Source: Phytoactinopolyspora limicola
GTDB lineage: Bacteria; Actinomycetota; Actinomycetes; Jiangellales; Jiangellaceae
Reading direction: 5' to 3'
DNA: 40,936 bases
Assembly (NCBI RefSeq): GCF_011320225.1
Contig: NZ_JAAOEN010000029.1
Location: 1 to 40,936, forward strand
Made by a program: the position numbers and the translations under genes. Positions 1 through 7,868 of the stretch are shown here, one piece after another; the stretch's first letter is position 1; every line of letters starts with the position of its first letter. The notes under the pieces are model-generated. The model was not told the DNA's origin and did no database searches. It saw nothing but the letters and a program-made list of their open reading frames with translations.

Positions 1-126
1 CAACCGCTCCGCCTCACCCAACCCCGCCCGCGCCGTCAACTCATCCAAATGCCGCGACGTGTAAGCACGAAACCGCCGCCCCGACGGCGAACCCGAAGAC
101 GCAGCAGCGTCATACGTCAAAGTCAT
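1..126 (-). CDS. Radical-SAM lysine 2,3-aminomutase family protein (KamA-like), N terminus only
   Basis: The frame opens at an ATG at 126 and runs off the left edge, so only 42 codons are visible. A GAGAGG Shine-Dalgarno lies about five bases upstream, which supports this start. The visible residues, RRFRAYTSRHLDELTARAG followed by LGEAERL, resemble from memory the N terminus of actinobacterial KamA-family radical SAM proteins, which begin with a short low-complexity tail and then an FRAYT-RHLDEL-ARAGL segment. The family interconverts alpha- and beta-amino acids using S-adenosylmethionine, a 4Fe-4S cluster and PLP. None of the catalytic cysteines or the PLP lysine are in the window, so the function is inferred from this short segment only. 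Confidence 0.45.
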   Translation of the reverse strand, partial: MTLTYDAAASSGSPSGRRFRAYTSRHLDELTARAGLGEAERL

Positions 127-418
127 AAGCACCTCTCGAGCTTCGGACGGGCACTACCCACTGGCGACGTTGGCAGGGGCACCACAAGAACTTCGACCAT
201 ACGACGCCCACGACCCGGTCTCGCAAGATCCGGGTACACCCTGGCATCTCGGCATCGAGCGCGGCATTGAGCACACGTCGACCGGATGCCGCAGGGCAGG
301 CATAACCAATGGGCGGTCGTGGCTCCATGGTAGACGTCTTGGTCCCCAGCAGTCAGGCACCGGGCCGGCCAAACGTGAACAATTCAACAAAATCCGGGTG
401 TGTATCGTGCTGGCGAGC
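127..418. other. Intergenic region between the response-regulator gene and the KamA-like gene
   Basis: These 292 bases separate two minus-strand genes. They should hold the 3' end of the response-regulator transcript and the promoter of the KamA-like gene. The base composition is less biased near 375-420, but I see no convincing hairpin terminator, no RNA gene and no conserved reading frame. Short open frames crossing here have no recognisable start signal or family resemblance. Confidence 0.5.
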
Positions 419-1096
419 TCAGATCCAACCGTGCCGACGGGCGACATGAACCGCTTCGTGGCGGTTGGCCGCGCCAAGCTTGGCCGTAGCCGACGATAGA
501 TAGTTGCGCACGGTGCCTGGTGTCAGTGCCGCCCGCTCGGCTATCTCTTCGACGGGAGCTCCCTCGGCCGCCAGCTCCAGAACGTCGGACTCACGGGCGG
601 TCAAGGGACTGTCTCCCGCGCCGATCGCCTCGGCCGCCAGCTCCGGGTCGACGTACCGTCCACCGGCGTGCAGCGTGCGGACCACATCGGCCAGCACCCC
701 GGCCGATACGGTCTTGGGCAAGAACCCGCGCACTCCCACCGACAACGCCCGCTTGAGATACCCGGGCCGGCCGTGGCTGGTGACGATCACGGTCCGGCAG
801 CTGGGAAGTTCCTGGTGCAGTGCCTCGGCCACGGCGATGCCATCCATGTCCGGCATCTGAAGGTCGAGCACGGCGACGTCGGGCCGATGGGTTCGGGCCA
901 TCGCCAGCGCCTCGGCACCGGACGCGGCCTCCGCCACGACGTCCAAGTCATCTTCTAGCTGCATCAACGCGCGCAACGCGCTGCGCACCAAGTTCTCGTC
1001 GTCGGCCAGCAACACCCGGATGGGCTCAGCGCCACCCTCAGCACTGCCACCCGCGGTCCCAGTCTCGGGCCCAGTCTCGGTCCCGGGTTGAGTCAT
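419..1096 (-). CDS. NarL/FixJ-type two-component response regulator
   Basis: A 225-residue DNA-binding response regulator. The receiver domain (about residues 26-140) has the acidic pair D32/D33 in VLLADDE, the phospho-acceptor D78 in AVLDLQMPDMDG and the conserved lysine in GFLPKT. A LuxR-type helix-turn-helix follows (LTARESDVLELAAEG to the C terminus). The open frame extends further upstream, but the ATG at 1096 overlaps the kinase stop codon as ATGA and is followed by a low-complexity linker, so this start is preferred. It is the last gene of an ABC transporter-kinase-regulator operon and should be phosphorylated by the adjacent kinase. By analogy with Bacillus linearmycin-type systems it probably activates its own operon; the target promoter is inferred to be upstream of 4247. 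Confidence 0.9.
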   Translation of the reverse strand: MTQPGTETGPETGTAGGSAEGGAEPIRVLLADDENLVRSALRALMQLEDDLDVVAEAASGAEALAMARTHRPDVAVLDLQMPDMDGIAVAEALHQELPSCRTVIVTSHGRPGYLKRALSVGVRGFLPKTVSAGVLADVVRTLHAGGRYVDPELAAEAIGAGDSPLTARESDVLELAAEGAPVEEIAERAALTPGTVRNYLSSATAKLGAANRHEAVHVARRHGWI

Positions 1097-2358
1097 CGTG
1101 TCGCCCCGTTCGTTGTCGCCCCCGCGGGGTCTTGGCTGCCAGAGTCGACCGGGACCGACGCCGTCAGCCGGAAACGTCCACCGTCGACCGGTCCGGCCGT
1201 CAGGGACCCTCCGAGCCGCTCCAGCCGTTCGGCCAGACCGGTCAGGCCGGAGCCGGGCCGCGCCGGAGTTCCCGGCGGCCGATCGTGGATGTGGTCGTTC
1301 TCCATGGTCACCGTCGCCCATCCGTCGGCGCTCACATCGACGGTGATGACACACTCCGTGGCGTCGCTGTGGCGTAACACGTTCGTGGTCCCTTCTCGGA
1401 CCACCCAGGCCAGCGCTTCCTGCACCGGCCCGGACACCTCGACGTCGGCGCCGATGATCCGGCTCCGCGCGCCGGCGGAGCGTAGCACCGACCGGGCACC
1501 GGCCAGCTCCGCCGTCAGATCTGCCTGCCGCGCGCCTCGCACTACCTCTCGGACCTCCCGGAGCGAGTCCTGCGCGATGGTATGGACCTCCAGCATCTCC
1601 GCCGCCGCCGGCTCGGCGCGGCCACGCCTGGCCAGCTGCGCGCCCAGCTCGCTCTTGAGGGCGATCACCGACAGGTTGCGGCCGAGCACGTCATGCAGAT
1701 CGCGGGCGAAGCGCAACCTCTCCTCCGCAACCGCCAGCCGCGTCTCCGTGTCCCGGCCGCGTTCCAGCTCCCACATCACGACGAGCATCCAGATCGACAT
1801 CCGGTAGGTGAATGTCCCCGCCCCCGCGGCAATCAGCGAGCTGATCGCCAAGGCAAGCGCGGACCGCGCCGGCCAGCCTGAGACGAAGGCGAACCCGCCG
1901 AGGATCGCCGCGGTCGCCGCACAGACCGGCATCAGCCGTCGGAGCGTCAGCCACGGGGTCAACGCGACCACGGCGTACACACCGAACACGGCAACACCGA
2001 ACGCCGCACCCTCCCGGTTCGCGGCGAGGTCACCTTCGGCTGGGAACATGAGCAGCGCCGTCACCACACCGCAGCCCGCTATCGCGAGGTGGAGTGCGAG
2101 CAGCCCGGCCGGCCGGGACCCGCCGGCCAGCGCCGTGTCGATGCCCTGGTGGATGACGGCGATGCCGGTGCCGACATGCCCGACGGCTAGCGCGATGAAG
2201 AGCACTACCCAGTGCGGTGCCGGTTGGTCGGCGTTCACCGCGATCATCACCGCGAAGAACGCCTCGGCTCCGCACAGTGCGTAGAGCGACCCCCGGCTAT
2301 AGAGGTCGAAGCGTTGCGCGCCGCTGCCGTTTCGCAGCCGCTCAACCCAGATCGACAC
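1093..2358 (-). CDS. DesK/NarX-type sensor histidine kinase
   Basis: A 421-residue membrane histidine kinase. The first ~195 residues contain about six hydrophobic segments and little extracytoplasmic sequence, typical of intramembrane-sensing kinases. The HisKA_3 phospho-acceptor is H222 in RFARDLHDVLGRNLS. The ATPase domain shows the N-box EGTTNVLRHS and a glycine-rich GSGLTGLAERL segment. The start is GTG at 2358, preceded by GAGAGG about nine bases upstream. It overlaps the response-regulator start by four bases and follows the permease gene by 27 bases. The lack of a large sensor domain and the linked ABC exporter suggest it senses a membrane-active compound or the transporter itself, as in LnrJK/LnrLMN; the ligand is unknown. 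Confidence 0.9.
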   Translation of the reverse strand: MSIWVERLRNGSGAQRFDLYSRGSLYALCGAEAFFAVMIAVNADQPAPHWVVLFIALAVGHVGTGIAVIHQGIDTALAGGSRPAGLLALHLAIAGCGVVTALLMFPAEGDLAANREGAAFGVAVFGVYAVVALTPWLTLRRLMPVCAATAAILGGFAFVSGWPARSALALAISSLIAAGAGTFTYRMSIWMLVVMWELERGRDTETRLAVAEERLRFARDLHDVLGRNLSVIALKSELGAQLARRGRAEPAAAEMLEVHTIAQDSLREVREVVRGARQADLTAELAGARSVLRSAGARSRIIGADVEVSGPVQEALAWVVREGTTNVLRHSDATECVITVDVSADGWATVTMENDHIHDRPPGTPARPGSGLTGLAERLERLGGSLTAGPVDGGRFRLTASVPVDSGSQDPAGATTNGATR

Positions 2359-2385
2359 GCGTCAAGCCTCTCAGACCGCACCCAT

Positions 2386-3246
2386 TCAGCGACGAGGTTC
2401 CCAGCGGAAGCCGCGCCGGGTCAGCCAGGCACCGATGACAATCCACGCCACGAGGATCACCGTCGGCGCGGCCGCCTCCCCGAACGTCGCCGCGAAATCG
2501 ACCGGTGCGTCCGGGCCGATCGTCCCGGACCAGCCGAGGTTGCACAGCTCCACCACCGGAGTCAACGGCAGGTAACTCGCGACGTCACCGAGCGTGTCGG
2601 GCAACGAGTCGAGCGGGATGAAGAGCCCGGAGAAGATCACACACACGGCGAACAGCGGCAAGGTGCTCATCTGAGCCATCTCGACGTTGCGGGTCATGGC
2701 CGTCGACGCCGCCGCAAGCAGCACGAACACCGCGATCCCGCCGATGACGGCTACCACGATGAGCAACGGATTCACCGGCACCGACAGGTCCAGGAGCACG
2801 AACGCCCCCAGGGTCACCAGGATGATCTGTGCCACGGCCAGGGCCACGGCCGGAACCGCCACCCCAAGCAGGATCTCCGGATCCGACAACTCACCTGCTC
2901 GCAGCCGCTTGAGGACGAGTTCCTCACGGCGCGCCACGTAAGTGCTGACCAGGTTGTAGTAAACGACGTACAGCAACGCCAGCCCGATCATCGACACCAC
3001 GGTGAGCTGCGCGGCATCGAAACCGCTGTCCTCGTGTGCGTCGACGCCACGTAAGAACACCACCGTCAGAAGCGGCAACGCCGCGCCGACGAACAGGGCG
3101 GTCCGGTTGCGGAGCAGGAGCCGCAGTTCGGCCCGGCTCAGCGAGGTGACCCGGCGGACCGACCCGAAGATCCGGGCCGGCGTCGGTGTCCGTCCGGGTG
3201 CGCCCGAACCTGCGCGGGCCCTGGCTTCACTATCGACGCGGCTCAT
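2386..3246 (-). CDS. ABC-2 type transporter permease
   Basis: A 286-residue integral membrane protein with a cytosolic N terminus of about 45 residues followed by roughly six hydrophobic helices (for example ALFVGAALPLLTVVFL and LLIVVAVIGGIAVFVLLAAA), the layout of the ABC-2 family. The start chosen is the ATG at 3246, which overlaps the ATPase stop codon as ATGA; a longer upstream frame exists but lies inside the ATPase gene. It pairs with the ATPase encoded immediately upstream to form a drug or lipid exporter. The substrate cannot be read from the sequence. Confidence 0.85.
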   Translation of the reverse strand: MSRVDSEARARAGSGAPGRTPTPARIFGSVRRVTSLSRAELRLLLRNRTALFVGAALPLLTVVFLRGVDAHEDSGFDAAQLTVVSMIGLALLYVVYYNLVSTYVARREELVLKRLRAGELSDPEILLGVAVPAVALAVAQIILVTLGAFVLLDLSVPVNPLLIVVAVIGGIAVFVLLAAASTAMTRNVEMAQMSTLPLFAVCVIFSGLFIPLDSLPDTLGDVASYLPLTPVVELCNLGWSGTIGPDAPVDFAATFGEAAAPTVILVAWIVIGAWLTRRGFRWEPRR

Positions 3247-4247
3247 CTGTTCGTTCCCTTCGTGGTAGCGCCGGTCAAGATCCGCCGGGCCATGCTCGGT
3301 CCAGGCGTCAGGTCCATCGACGTGTCGTCGGCGTCGCCTACGTCGCTCGTGTCGTCGGCCACCGCCAGGAAGACCTGCTCGAGTGATGCCGGGCGGGCGG
3401 CCAGCCCGTGCAAGGTGACGTCGTTGTCGTCGGCCCACCTGAGTAGCTGGGTCAGCGTGCGCTGGAGGGCTTCGGTCTGTACGGTGATGCGCTGGCCGTC
3501 GTCGACGAGAACGGTGCCGGCCAGCTCCGGCAGTTGGTCGCGCCGCCAGCCGTCGCCGATGCCGAAGTCGATAGTCGCCGGCTGGCTGGCCACCACCTCC
3601 TCGACGGTGCCCGTGCGGGCGATCCGCCCACGATGCATGATCGCCAGCCGATCGGCCAGCGCCTCCGCCTCATCGAGGTAGTGCGTCGTCAGGAGCACCG
3701 TCGTGCCGGCGTCGAGCAGGCCGCGGATCATCTCCCACGTCTGCCGCCGGCTTTCGGGATCGAGCCCGGTGGTCGGTTCGTCGAGGAACAACACCTCCGG
3801 TCGGCCGAGCACCGCCAGGGCGATGTCGAGCCGGCGACGTTCACCCCCGGAGAGCTGCTTAACAGCGACGTCGGCCCGCTCGGAGAGGCCCACCATCTCC
3901 AGCGCGTCGCCCACCGGGCGAGCCGAGGTCAGCGTGCCCGCCCACATAGCCGCCGTCTCGGCCGCGGTGAGATCACCGGGCAAGCCACCTTCCTGAAGCA
4001 TGATGCCAACTCTGGGGCGCACGGAGGCGCGGTCCCGGTACGGATCACGTCCCAGAACGCGCACCTGGCCTCCACTGGCCGGGGCCAGACCTTCGATCAC
4101 CTCGAGCGTCGACGTCTTGCCCGCTCCGTTGGTGCCGAGCAAAGCGAACAGTTCCCCCGTGCGCACGCCGAAGGTGATCTCGCGGACGGCCTCGAATCCG
4201 CCGGCATAACGGCGGCGAAGTCGGTCCACTTCGATGACGTCGGCCAT
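3243..4247 (-). CDS. ABC transporter ATP-binding protein (DrrA/CcmA-type exporter)
   Basis: A 334-residue ATPase, the first gene of the four-gene operon. It has Walker A LLGTNGAGKTSTL, signature LSGGERRRLDIALA, Walker B EVLFLDEPTTGLDPESR and H-loop LLTTHYLDEAE in the expected order, then a C-terminal ~100-residue extension typical of DrrA-like antibiotic exporters. The ATG at 4247 has a strong AGGGGGAA Shine-Dalgarno about eight bases upstream. Transport partner is the ABC-2 permease at 2386-3246. Tandem repeats lie just upstream at 4262-4314 and may be its operator. Confidence 0.93.
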   Translation of the reverse strand: MADVIEVDRLRRRYAGGFEAVREITFGVRTGELFALLGTNGAGKTSTLEVIEGLAPASGGQVRVLGRDPYRDRASVRPRVGIMLQEGGLPGDLTAAETAAMWAGTLTSARPVGDALEMVGLSERADVAVKQLSGGERRRLDIALAVLGRPEVLFLDEPTTGLDPESRRQTWEMIRGLLDAGTTVLLTTHYLDEAEALADRLAIMHRGRIARTGTVEEVVASQPATIDFGIGDGWRRDQLPELAGTVLVDDGQRITVQTEALQRTLTQLLRWADDNDVTLHGLAARPASLEQVFLAVADDTSDVGDADDTSMDLTPGPSMARRILTGATTKGTNR

Positions 4248-4261
4248 ATGTTCCCCCTAGT

Positions 4262-4314
4262 ACATGGATCGGTTACATGGATCGGTTACCTGGATCGGCT
4301 TCTGGTTGGATCGG
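4262..4314. repeat. Short tandem repeat in the ABC operon leader
   Basis: The sequence ACATGGATCGGTT occurs twice in tandem with a 13-bp period, followed by a third degenerate copy (ACCTGGATCGGCT) and then TTGGATCGGC and TGGATCC. The array starts only 14 bases upstream of the ABC ATPase start codon, so it probably lies in the 5' leader or core promoter. It could be a multi-site operator for the linked response regulator or simple replication slippage. No palindrome spans it. Confidence 0.6.
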
Positions 4315-4435
4315 CTGGATCCATCGTCTCCGCCGTCCGGCGTCGGCGGCGGTGAGCTGCCCCATCAGTTCTCGTGTGAACCTCCCGGACCGGACATGAC
4401 AAACGTCATGGTCTTCCGCGGCGGCCGATTGTGCA

Positions 4436-4441
4436 TACGAT
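4436..4441 (+). promoter_or_regulatory. -10 box of a leaderless promoter (TACGAT)
   Basis: TACGAT matches the actinobacterial -10 consensus TANNNT and is followed by exactly seven bases before the ATG at 4449. Transcription would therefore start at or beside the first base of the start codon. No clear -35 hexamer is seen 16-18 bases upstream. Confidence 0.5.
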
Positions 4442-4448
4442 GGCCGGT

Positions 4449-5483
4449 ATGGCCACAACGCCCGACCGCACCCGTATCCGCTTCCCCGACATCAGCTCCC
4501 GCGCCTACGAGCATCCTGCCGATCGCGGTGCGCTCGTGGCTCTCCGGTCTCTGCGCGGCTTCGATACCGTGCTGCGCAAGATGGCCGGCCTGTTCAGCGA
4601 GCGCGCCCTCCGTCTGCATTTCCTCTCCGGCGCCGTGCGCGTGGGCGAGACGCAGTTCGCCGCCGTGCATCAGGACGTCGTCGACGCCGCGCACATCCTC
4701 GACTTGCGCGCCGTGCCCGACCTCTACATCGTGTTGGACCCCGTGCCGAAGGCTATGGCCATCGGCAAGGACAAACCGTTCATCGTGGTGAGTACCGGTC
4801 TGTTCGACCTGCTCGACGCCGAGGAGCGCCGGTTCGTCGTCGGCCACGAGGTGGGTCATATCCTCTCCGGTCATGCCCTCTACCGCACCCTGCTGCTCGC
4901 GCTGACCAATCTGGCGCTGCGGGTGGCGTGGCTGCCCGTTGGTTACTTCGGTCTGCGCGCTATCGTGCTGGCGCTGGAAGAGTGGCACCGCAAGTCCGAG
5001 CTGTCGGCCGACCGCGCCGGGCTGTTGACCCTCCAGGACCCCGACGCGGCCAAGCGCGCGTTGATGAAGCTCGCTGGTGGCTCCCGCCTCGCCGAGATGG
5101 ACATCGAGGCGTTCCTGCAGCAGGCCAGAGAGTACGACGCCGCCGAAGACGCCCGCGACGGCCTGATCAAGCTGCTCAGCCTCATGGGCCGGACCCATCC
5201 CCACGCCGTCGTCCGGCTCGCCGAGCTTGATCATTGGGCGGGATCGGGTGAATACAGCCGGATTCTGGCCGGTGACTATCCGCTCCGCACCGACGACGCC
5301 GACGCCTCGATCAGTCAAGAGGCCCGGAACGCGGCCAAGTCTTACCAAGAGGCGTGGGCTCGCTCGGCGGATCCGCTCATCAAGATCCTGCGCGACGTCG
5401 CTGGTGGCGCCCAGGACGCCGGTGGAAAGATCTTCGACAACATCTTCAACCGCAACCGCGGTGACGACACCAACCGCGACTGA
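4449..5483 (+). CDS. M48 family zinc metalloprotease (HtpX-like)
   Basis: A protein of about 344 residues with the zinc-protease motif HEVGH at residues 133-137 and a third ligand glutamate near E184 in SELSADRAG, the M48 arrangement. Hydrophobic stretches directly after the motif (ALYRTLLLALTNLALRVAWLPVGYFGL) suggest one or two membrane segments or a membrane-associated hairpin. Starts at 4431 (GTG), 4440 (ATG) and 4449 (ATG) are in frame; 4449 is chosen because it lies seven bases after TACGAT and there is no Shine-Dalgarno. The family takes part in membrane-protein quality control or stress; the substrate is unknown. A shared hairpin terminator separates it from convergent nusB. Confidence 0.88.
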   Translation: MATTPDRTRIRFPDISSRAYEHPADRGALVALRSLRGFDTVLRKMAGLFSERALRLHFLSGAVRVGETQFAAVHQDVVDAAHILDLRAVPDLYIVLDPVPKAMAIGKDKPFIVVSTGLFDLLDAEERRFVVGHEVGHILSGHALYRTLLLALTNLALRVAWLPVGYFGLRAIVLALEEWHRKSELSADRAGLLTLQDPDAAKRALMKLAGGSRLAEMDIEAFLQQAREYDAAEDARDGLIKLLSLMGRTHPHAVVRLAELDHWAGSGEYSRILAGDYPLRTDDADASISQEARNAAKSYQEAWARSADPLIKILRDVAGGAQDAGGKIFDNIFNRNRGDDTNRD

Positions 5484-5509
5484 GCACACCCTACCTGGCC
5501 GGTGGAATT

Positions 5510-5543
5510 CCACCCTCGACGGCCGATCAGCCGCCGAGGGTGG
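5510..5543. terminator. Bidirectional hairpin terminator between the M48 protease and nusB
   Basis: Fourteen-base arms (5510-5523 and 5530-5543) pair with one A-C mismatch around a six-base loop. The hairpin lies 26 bases past the protease stop and overlaps the nusB stop codon, so it can serve both convergent transcripts. The T-run is weak in either direction, as is common in actinomycetes. Confidence 0.7.
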
Positions 5544-5937
5544 GTTTCACCGCCACCAGCCGGGCCAACAACCCGTTCACGAACCCCGGCGACTCGTCGG
5601 TGGACAACTCCCGCACCAGCGACACCGCCTCGCTGATGGCCACCGGGTCGGGCACGTCGTCGCGGTAGAGAATCTCGTACGCACCGAGCCGCAGGACGTT
5701 GCGGTCCACCGCGGGCATCCGCACCAGCGTCCATCCCTCGGCGTAGGCGGTGAGCAACTCGTCGATCCGTTCGCGGTGCACCATCACCCCCTCCACCAGC
5801 GCCACGGTGTACTCGTTGACTGGTGGATGACCAGCGGCGATCCACCGCGACAGGGTAGATCCGAGGGCGAGTCCCTGCTGCTCGGACTCGAAGAGGATGT
5901 CCAATGCCCGCTTGCGGGCGCGGGTGCGGGCAGGCAT
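5527..5937 (-). CDS. nusB: Transcription antitermination factor NusB
   Basis: A 136-residue all-helical protein with the typical opening ARTRARKRALDILFESEQQG and the conserved segment DRNVLRLGAYEILYRDDVPDPVAISEAV. NusB binds boxA RNA with NusE (S10) and supports rRNA transcription. It lies 26 bases downstream of efp, matching the common efp-nusB order. No clear Shine-Dalgarno precedes the ATG at 5937, which suggests translational coupling to efp. Length and C-terminal SPGFVNGLLARLV are normal for the family. Confidence 0.96.
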   Translation of the reverse strand: MPARTRARKRALDILFESEQQGLALGSTLSRWIAAGHPPVNEYTVALVEGVMVHRERIDELLTAYAEGWTLVRMPAVDRNVLRLGAYEILYRDDVPDPVAISEAVSLVRELSTDESPGFVNGLLARLVAVKPTLGG

Positions 5938-5963
5938 GGGGAGGTTTCAGTCCAGTCCGGCGA

Positions 5964-6524
5964 TCAGGACGCGCGGCCGAGGTAGGAGCCGTCGCGGGTG
6001 TCGACCTTGACCTTCTCGCCGGTGGTGATGAACAGCGGCACCGCGATCTCGTGGCCGGTCTCCAACCGGGCCGGCTTGTTGCCTCCGGTCGATCGGTCGC
6101 CCTGTACCCCCGGCTCGGTGTATTCGATGGTCAGTACCACCGACGCGGGGAGTTCCACGAACAACGGGTTGCCGTCGTGGAGCCCGACGACCGCGTCCTG
6201 GTTCTCCAGCAGGTAGTTCTGGGCGTCTCCGACGGTTTCCGCGGGGACGTGAGACTGCTCGTACGACTGAGTGTCCATGAACACGAAGGCGTCGCCGTCG
6301 CGGTAAAGGTAGGTCATCTCCCGCTTGTCGACGTTGGCGGTCTCGACCTTGACGCCGGCGTTGAATGTCTTGTCGACAACCTTGCCGGACAGCACGTGTT
6401 TGAGTTTGGTGCGCACGAACGCACCACCTTTGCCGGGCTTGACGTGCTGAAACTCCTGCACCGTCCACAGCTGGCCGTCCAGGTTCAGCACCAGGCCGTT
6501 CTTGAGGTCGTTGGTGGTCGCCAC
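5964..6524 (-). CDS. efp: Translation elongation factor P
   Basis: A 186-residue EF-P with the three-domain layout. It relieves ribosome stalling at polyproline stretches. The start is GTG at 6524 ([20 protein letters not shown]), with AAGAGG about ten bases upstream; a longer upstream frame lacks support. The tip of the domain I loop reads [13 protein letters not shown] with K32 at the tip, so it belongs to the lysine type. Many actinobacterial EF-Ps have the palindromic loop PGKGP; here the second proline is glycine. No modification genes (epmA, epmB, ymfI) are seen nearby. An M24 aminopeptidase lies upstream, the usual pepQ-efp-nusB arrangement. Confidence 0.97.
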   Translation of the reverse strand: MATTNDLKNGLVLNLDGQLWTVQEFQHVKPGKGGAFVRTKLKHVLSGKVVDKTFNAGVKVETANVDKREMTYLYRDGDAFVFMDTQSYEQSHVPAETVGDAQNYLLENQDAVVGLHDGNPLFVELPASVVLTIEYTEPGVQGDRSTGGNKPARLETGHEIAVPLFITTGEKVKVDTRDGSYLGRAS

Positions 6525-6562
6525 GTCAGTAGTGCCTCTTCGTCGTCGTTCGGTGTCGACGC

Positions 6563-7651
6563 TCAGGCGTCGAGCACCAGTAGGTCCTTGGTCAACGGCG
6601 TGAGCAGCTCCGGGCCACCGTTCCACACCGCCAGTGTGTCCTCGATCCGGACGCCGCCGCGGCCCGGCAGATAGATACCGGGTTCGACGGTCACCGTCAT
6701 GCGCTCGGACAGTGTACCCACCGCGCTGTACCCGAGTGTCGGCGCCTCATGGACCTCGAGGCCCACGCCGTGTCCGGTGCCGTGCCCGAACTGCTCGTGG
6801 TAGCCGGCCTCCGTAATCACCTGACGAGCGGCGTCGTCGACCCCGATGCACTCCCCGCCCGGTGTCACGGCGGCCCGGCCGGCCCGTTGAGCCGTCGCGA
6901 CGATGTCATAGATCTCACGCTGCCAGTCCGCCGGCTGGGCTCCCACCACGCAGGTGCGGGTGCAGTCGGCGTGGTAACCCGCGTATTGCGCCCCAAAGTC
7001 GATCTTGAGCAGGTCGCCGCGCTCGACCACGGCCCCGGTGGGCCGATGGTGGGGTATCGCGCTGTTGGCGCCCGTGGCCACGATGGTCTCGAAGGCGATC
7101 CCCGCGGCGCCGAGTTGATACATGCGCCATTCGAGGTCGCGGGCGATGTCCTGCTCGGAACGGCCACGTAACCCACCGGCCTCGAACAACTCCTCCAAGG
7201 CCCGGCAGGAGATCTCACATGCCCGCCGCAGCGCCTCCAGCTCGGCGTCGTCTTTGACCGCCCGCAACTCTTCGACCGCGCGCCCGAGGTGGGTCAACTC
7301 GATCGAACCGGCCGCCTCGACCGCTCCGGCGAGTTCCAGCGTCATGTCATGTGCCTCGACCGCTACCCGCCCCGCTCCGGCCGCCGAGGCCCGTTGGGCC
7401 AGTTCGACCGCGACCGGCCGTACCACCACGAGCTCGACGTCGGGTGCGGCAGCTCTGGCCGCCGTGGCGTACCGCCCGTCGGTGGCGAGGGTGGCAGCAC
7501 CGTCCGCGGTGACCAGGACAGCGGCGTTGCTGCTGCTCAGCCCGGTCAGGTAACGCACATTGACCAATCTGGTGATCAGCGCCGCGGGGAGGTCACGGGC
7601 AACGAGGTGCGCCGCCAGGCGGGCGCGGCGGTCGGCATGCTGTTCGGGCAT
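6563..7651 (-). CDS. M24 family Xaa-Pro aminopeptidase/dipeptidase
   Basis: A 362-residue metallopeptidase of the pita-bread fold. The N-terminal creatinase-like domain (about residues 8-130) precedes the catalytic domain. All five metal ligands are visible: D218 and D229 ([16 protein letters not shown]), H294 ([14 protein letters not shown]), E323 (TVEPGIY) and E337 (RIEDT). It releases residues next to proline from short peptides in the cytosol. The gene is first in the pepQ-efp-nusB group. A TAAGGT box lies six bases before the ATG at 7651, so translation may be leaderless. PepP and PepQ specificity cannot be told apart from sequence. Confidence 0.93.
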   Translation of the reverse strand: MPEQHADRRARLAAHLVARDLPAALITRLVNVRYLTGLSSSNAAVLVTADGAATLATDGRYATAARAAAPDVELVVVRPVAVELAQRASAAGAGRVAVEAHDMTLELAGAVEAAGSIELTHLGRAVEELRAVKDDAELEALRRACEISCRALEELFEAGGLRGRSEQDIARDLEWRMYQLGAAGIAFETIVATGANSAIPHHRPTGAVVERGDLLKIDFGAQYAGYHADCTRTCVVGAQPADWQREIYDIVATAQRAGRAAVTPGGECIGVDDAARQVITEAGYHEQFGHGTGHGVGLEVHEAPTLGYSAVGTLSERMTVTVEPGIYLPGRGGVRIEDTLAVWNGGPELLTPLTKDLLVLDA

Positions 7652-7701
7652 GTACCGACCTTATGAGGTCCACCGTCATGGATGCCCGGCGGGCTCTACG
7701 T

Positions 7702-7773
7702 CCCCGCGCCGCGGGCCCACCACTCCGGGCGGCCGGACCACTCCTTTGTCCGACCGCCGCCCGCGGCGCGGGG
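7702..7773. repeat. Perfect 15-bp inverted repeat between divergent genes
   Basis: Arms at 7702-7716 and 7759-7773 are perfectly complementary and GC-rich, separated by 42 bases that hold a smaller stem (CGGAC with GTCCG). The structure sits between the divergent starts of the M24 peptidase (7651) and the L7/L12-like gene (7869), so it is not a 3' terminator for either. It may be an operator region, a REP-like palindrome or a block against divergent readthrough. Confidence 0.7.
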
Positions 7774-7855
7774 CAGCCTGACCGCTCTCCAGGCCCAACG
7801 GCGACCGCTCGTATCGATATACGGATTTCACCCCCTGGGACGGCCAGTTGTCGGT

Positions 7856-7861
7856 TACCAT
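7856..7861 (+). promoter_or_regulatory. -10 box of a leaderless promoter (TACCAT)
   Basis: TACCAT is followed by exactly seven bases and then the ATG at 7869, with no Shine-Dalgarno in between. The same spacing is seen at five other plus-strand genes in this window. Confidence 0.5.
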
Positions 7862-7868
7862 TTTGATC

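Noticed and set aside
4365-5513. 382-residue minus-strand frame opposite the M48 protease
   Set aside because: The plus strand encodes a protein with HEVGH and a complete family pattern; the minus frame has no motif.
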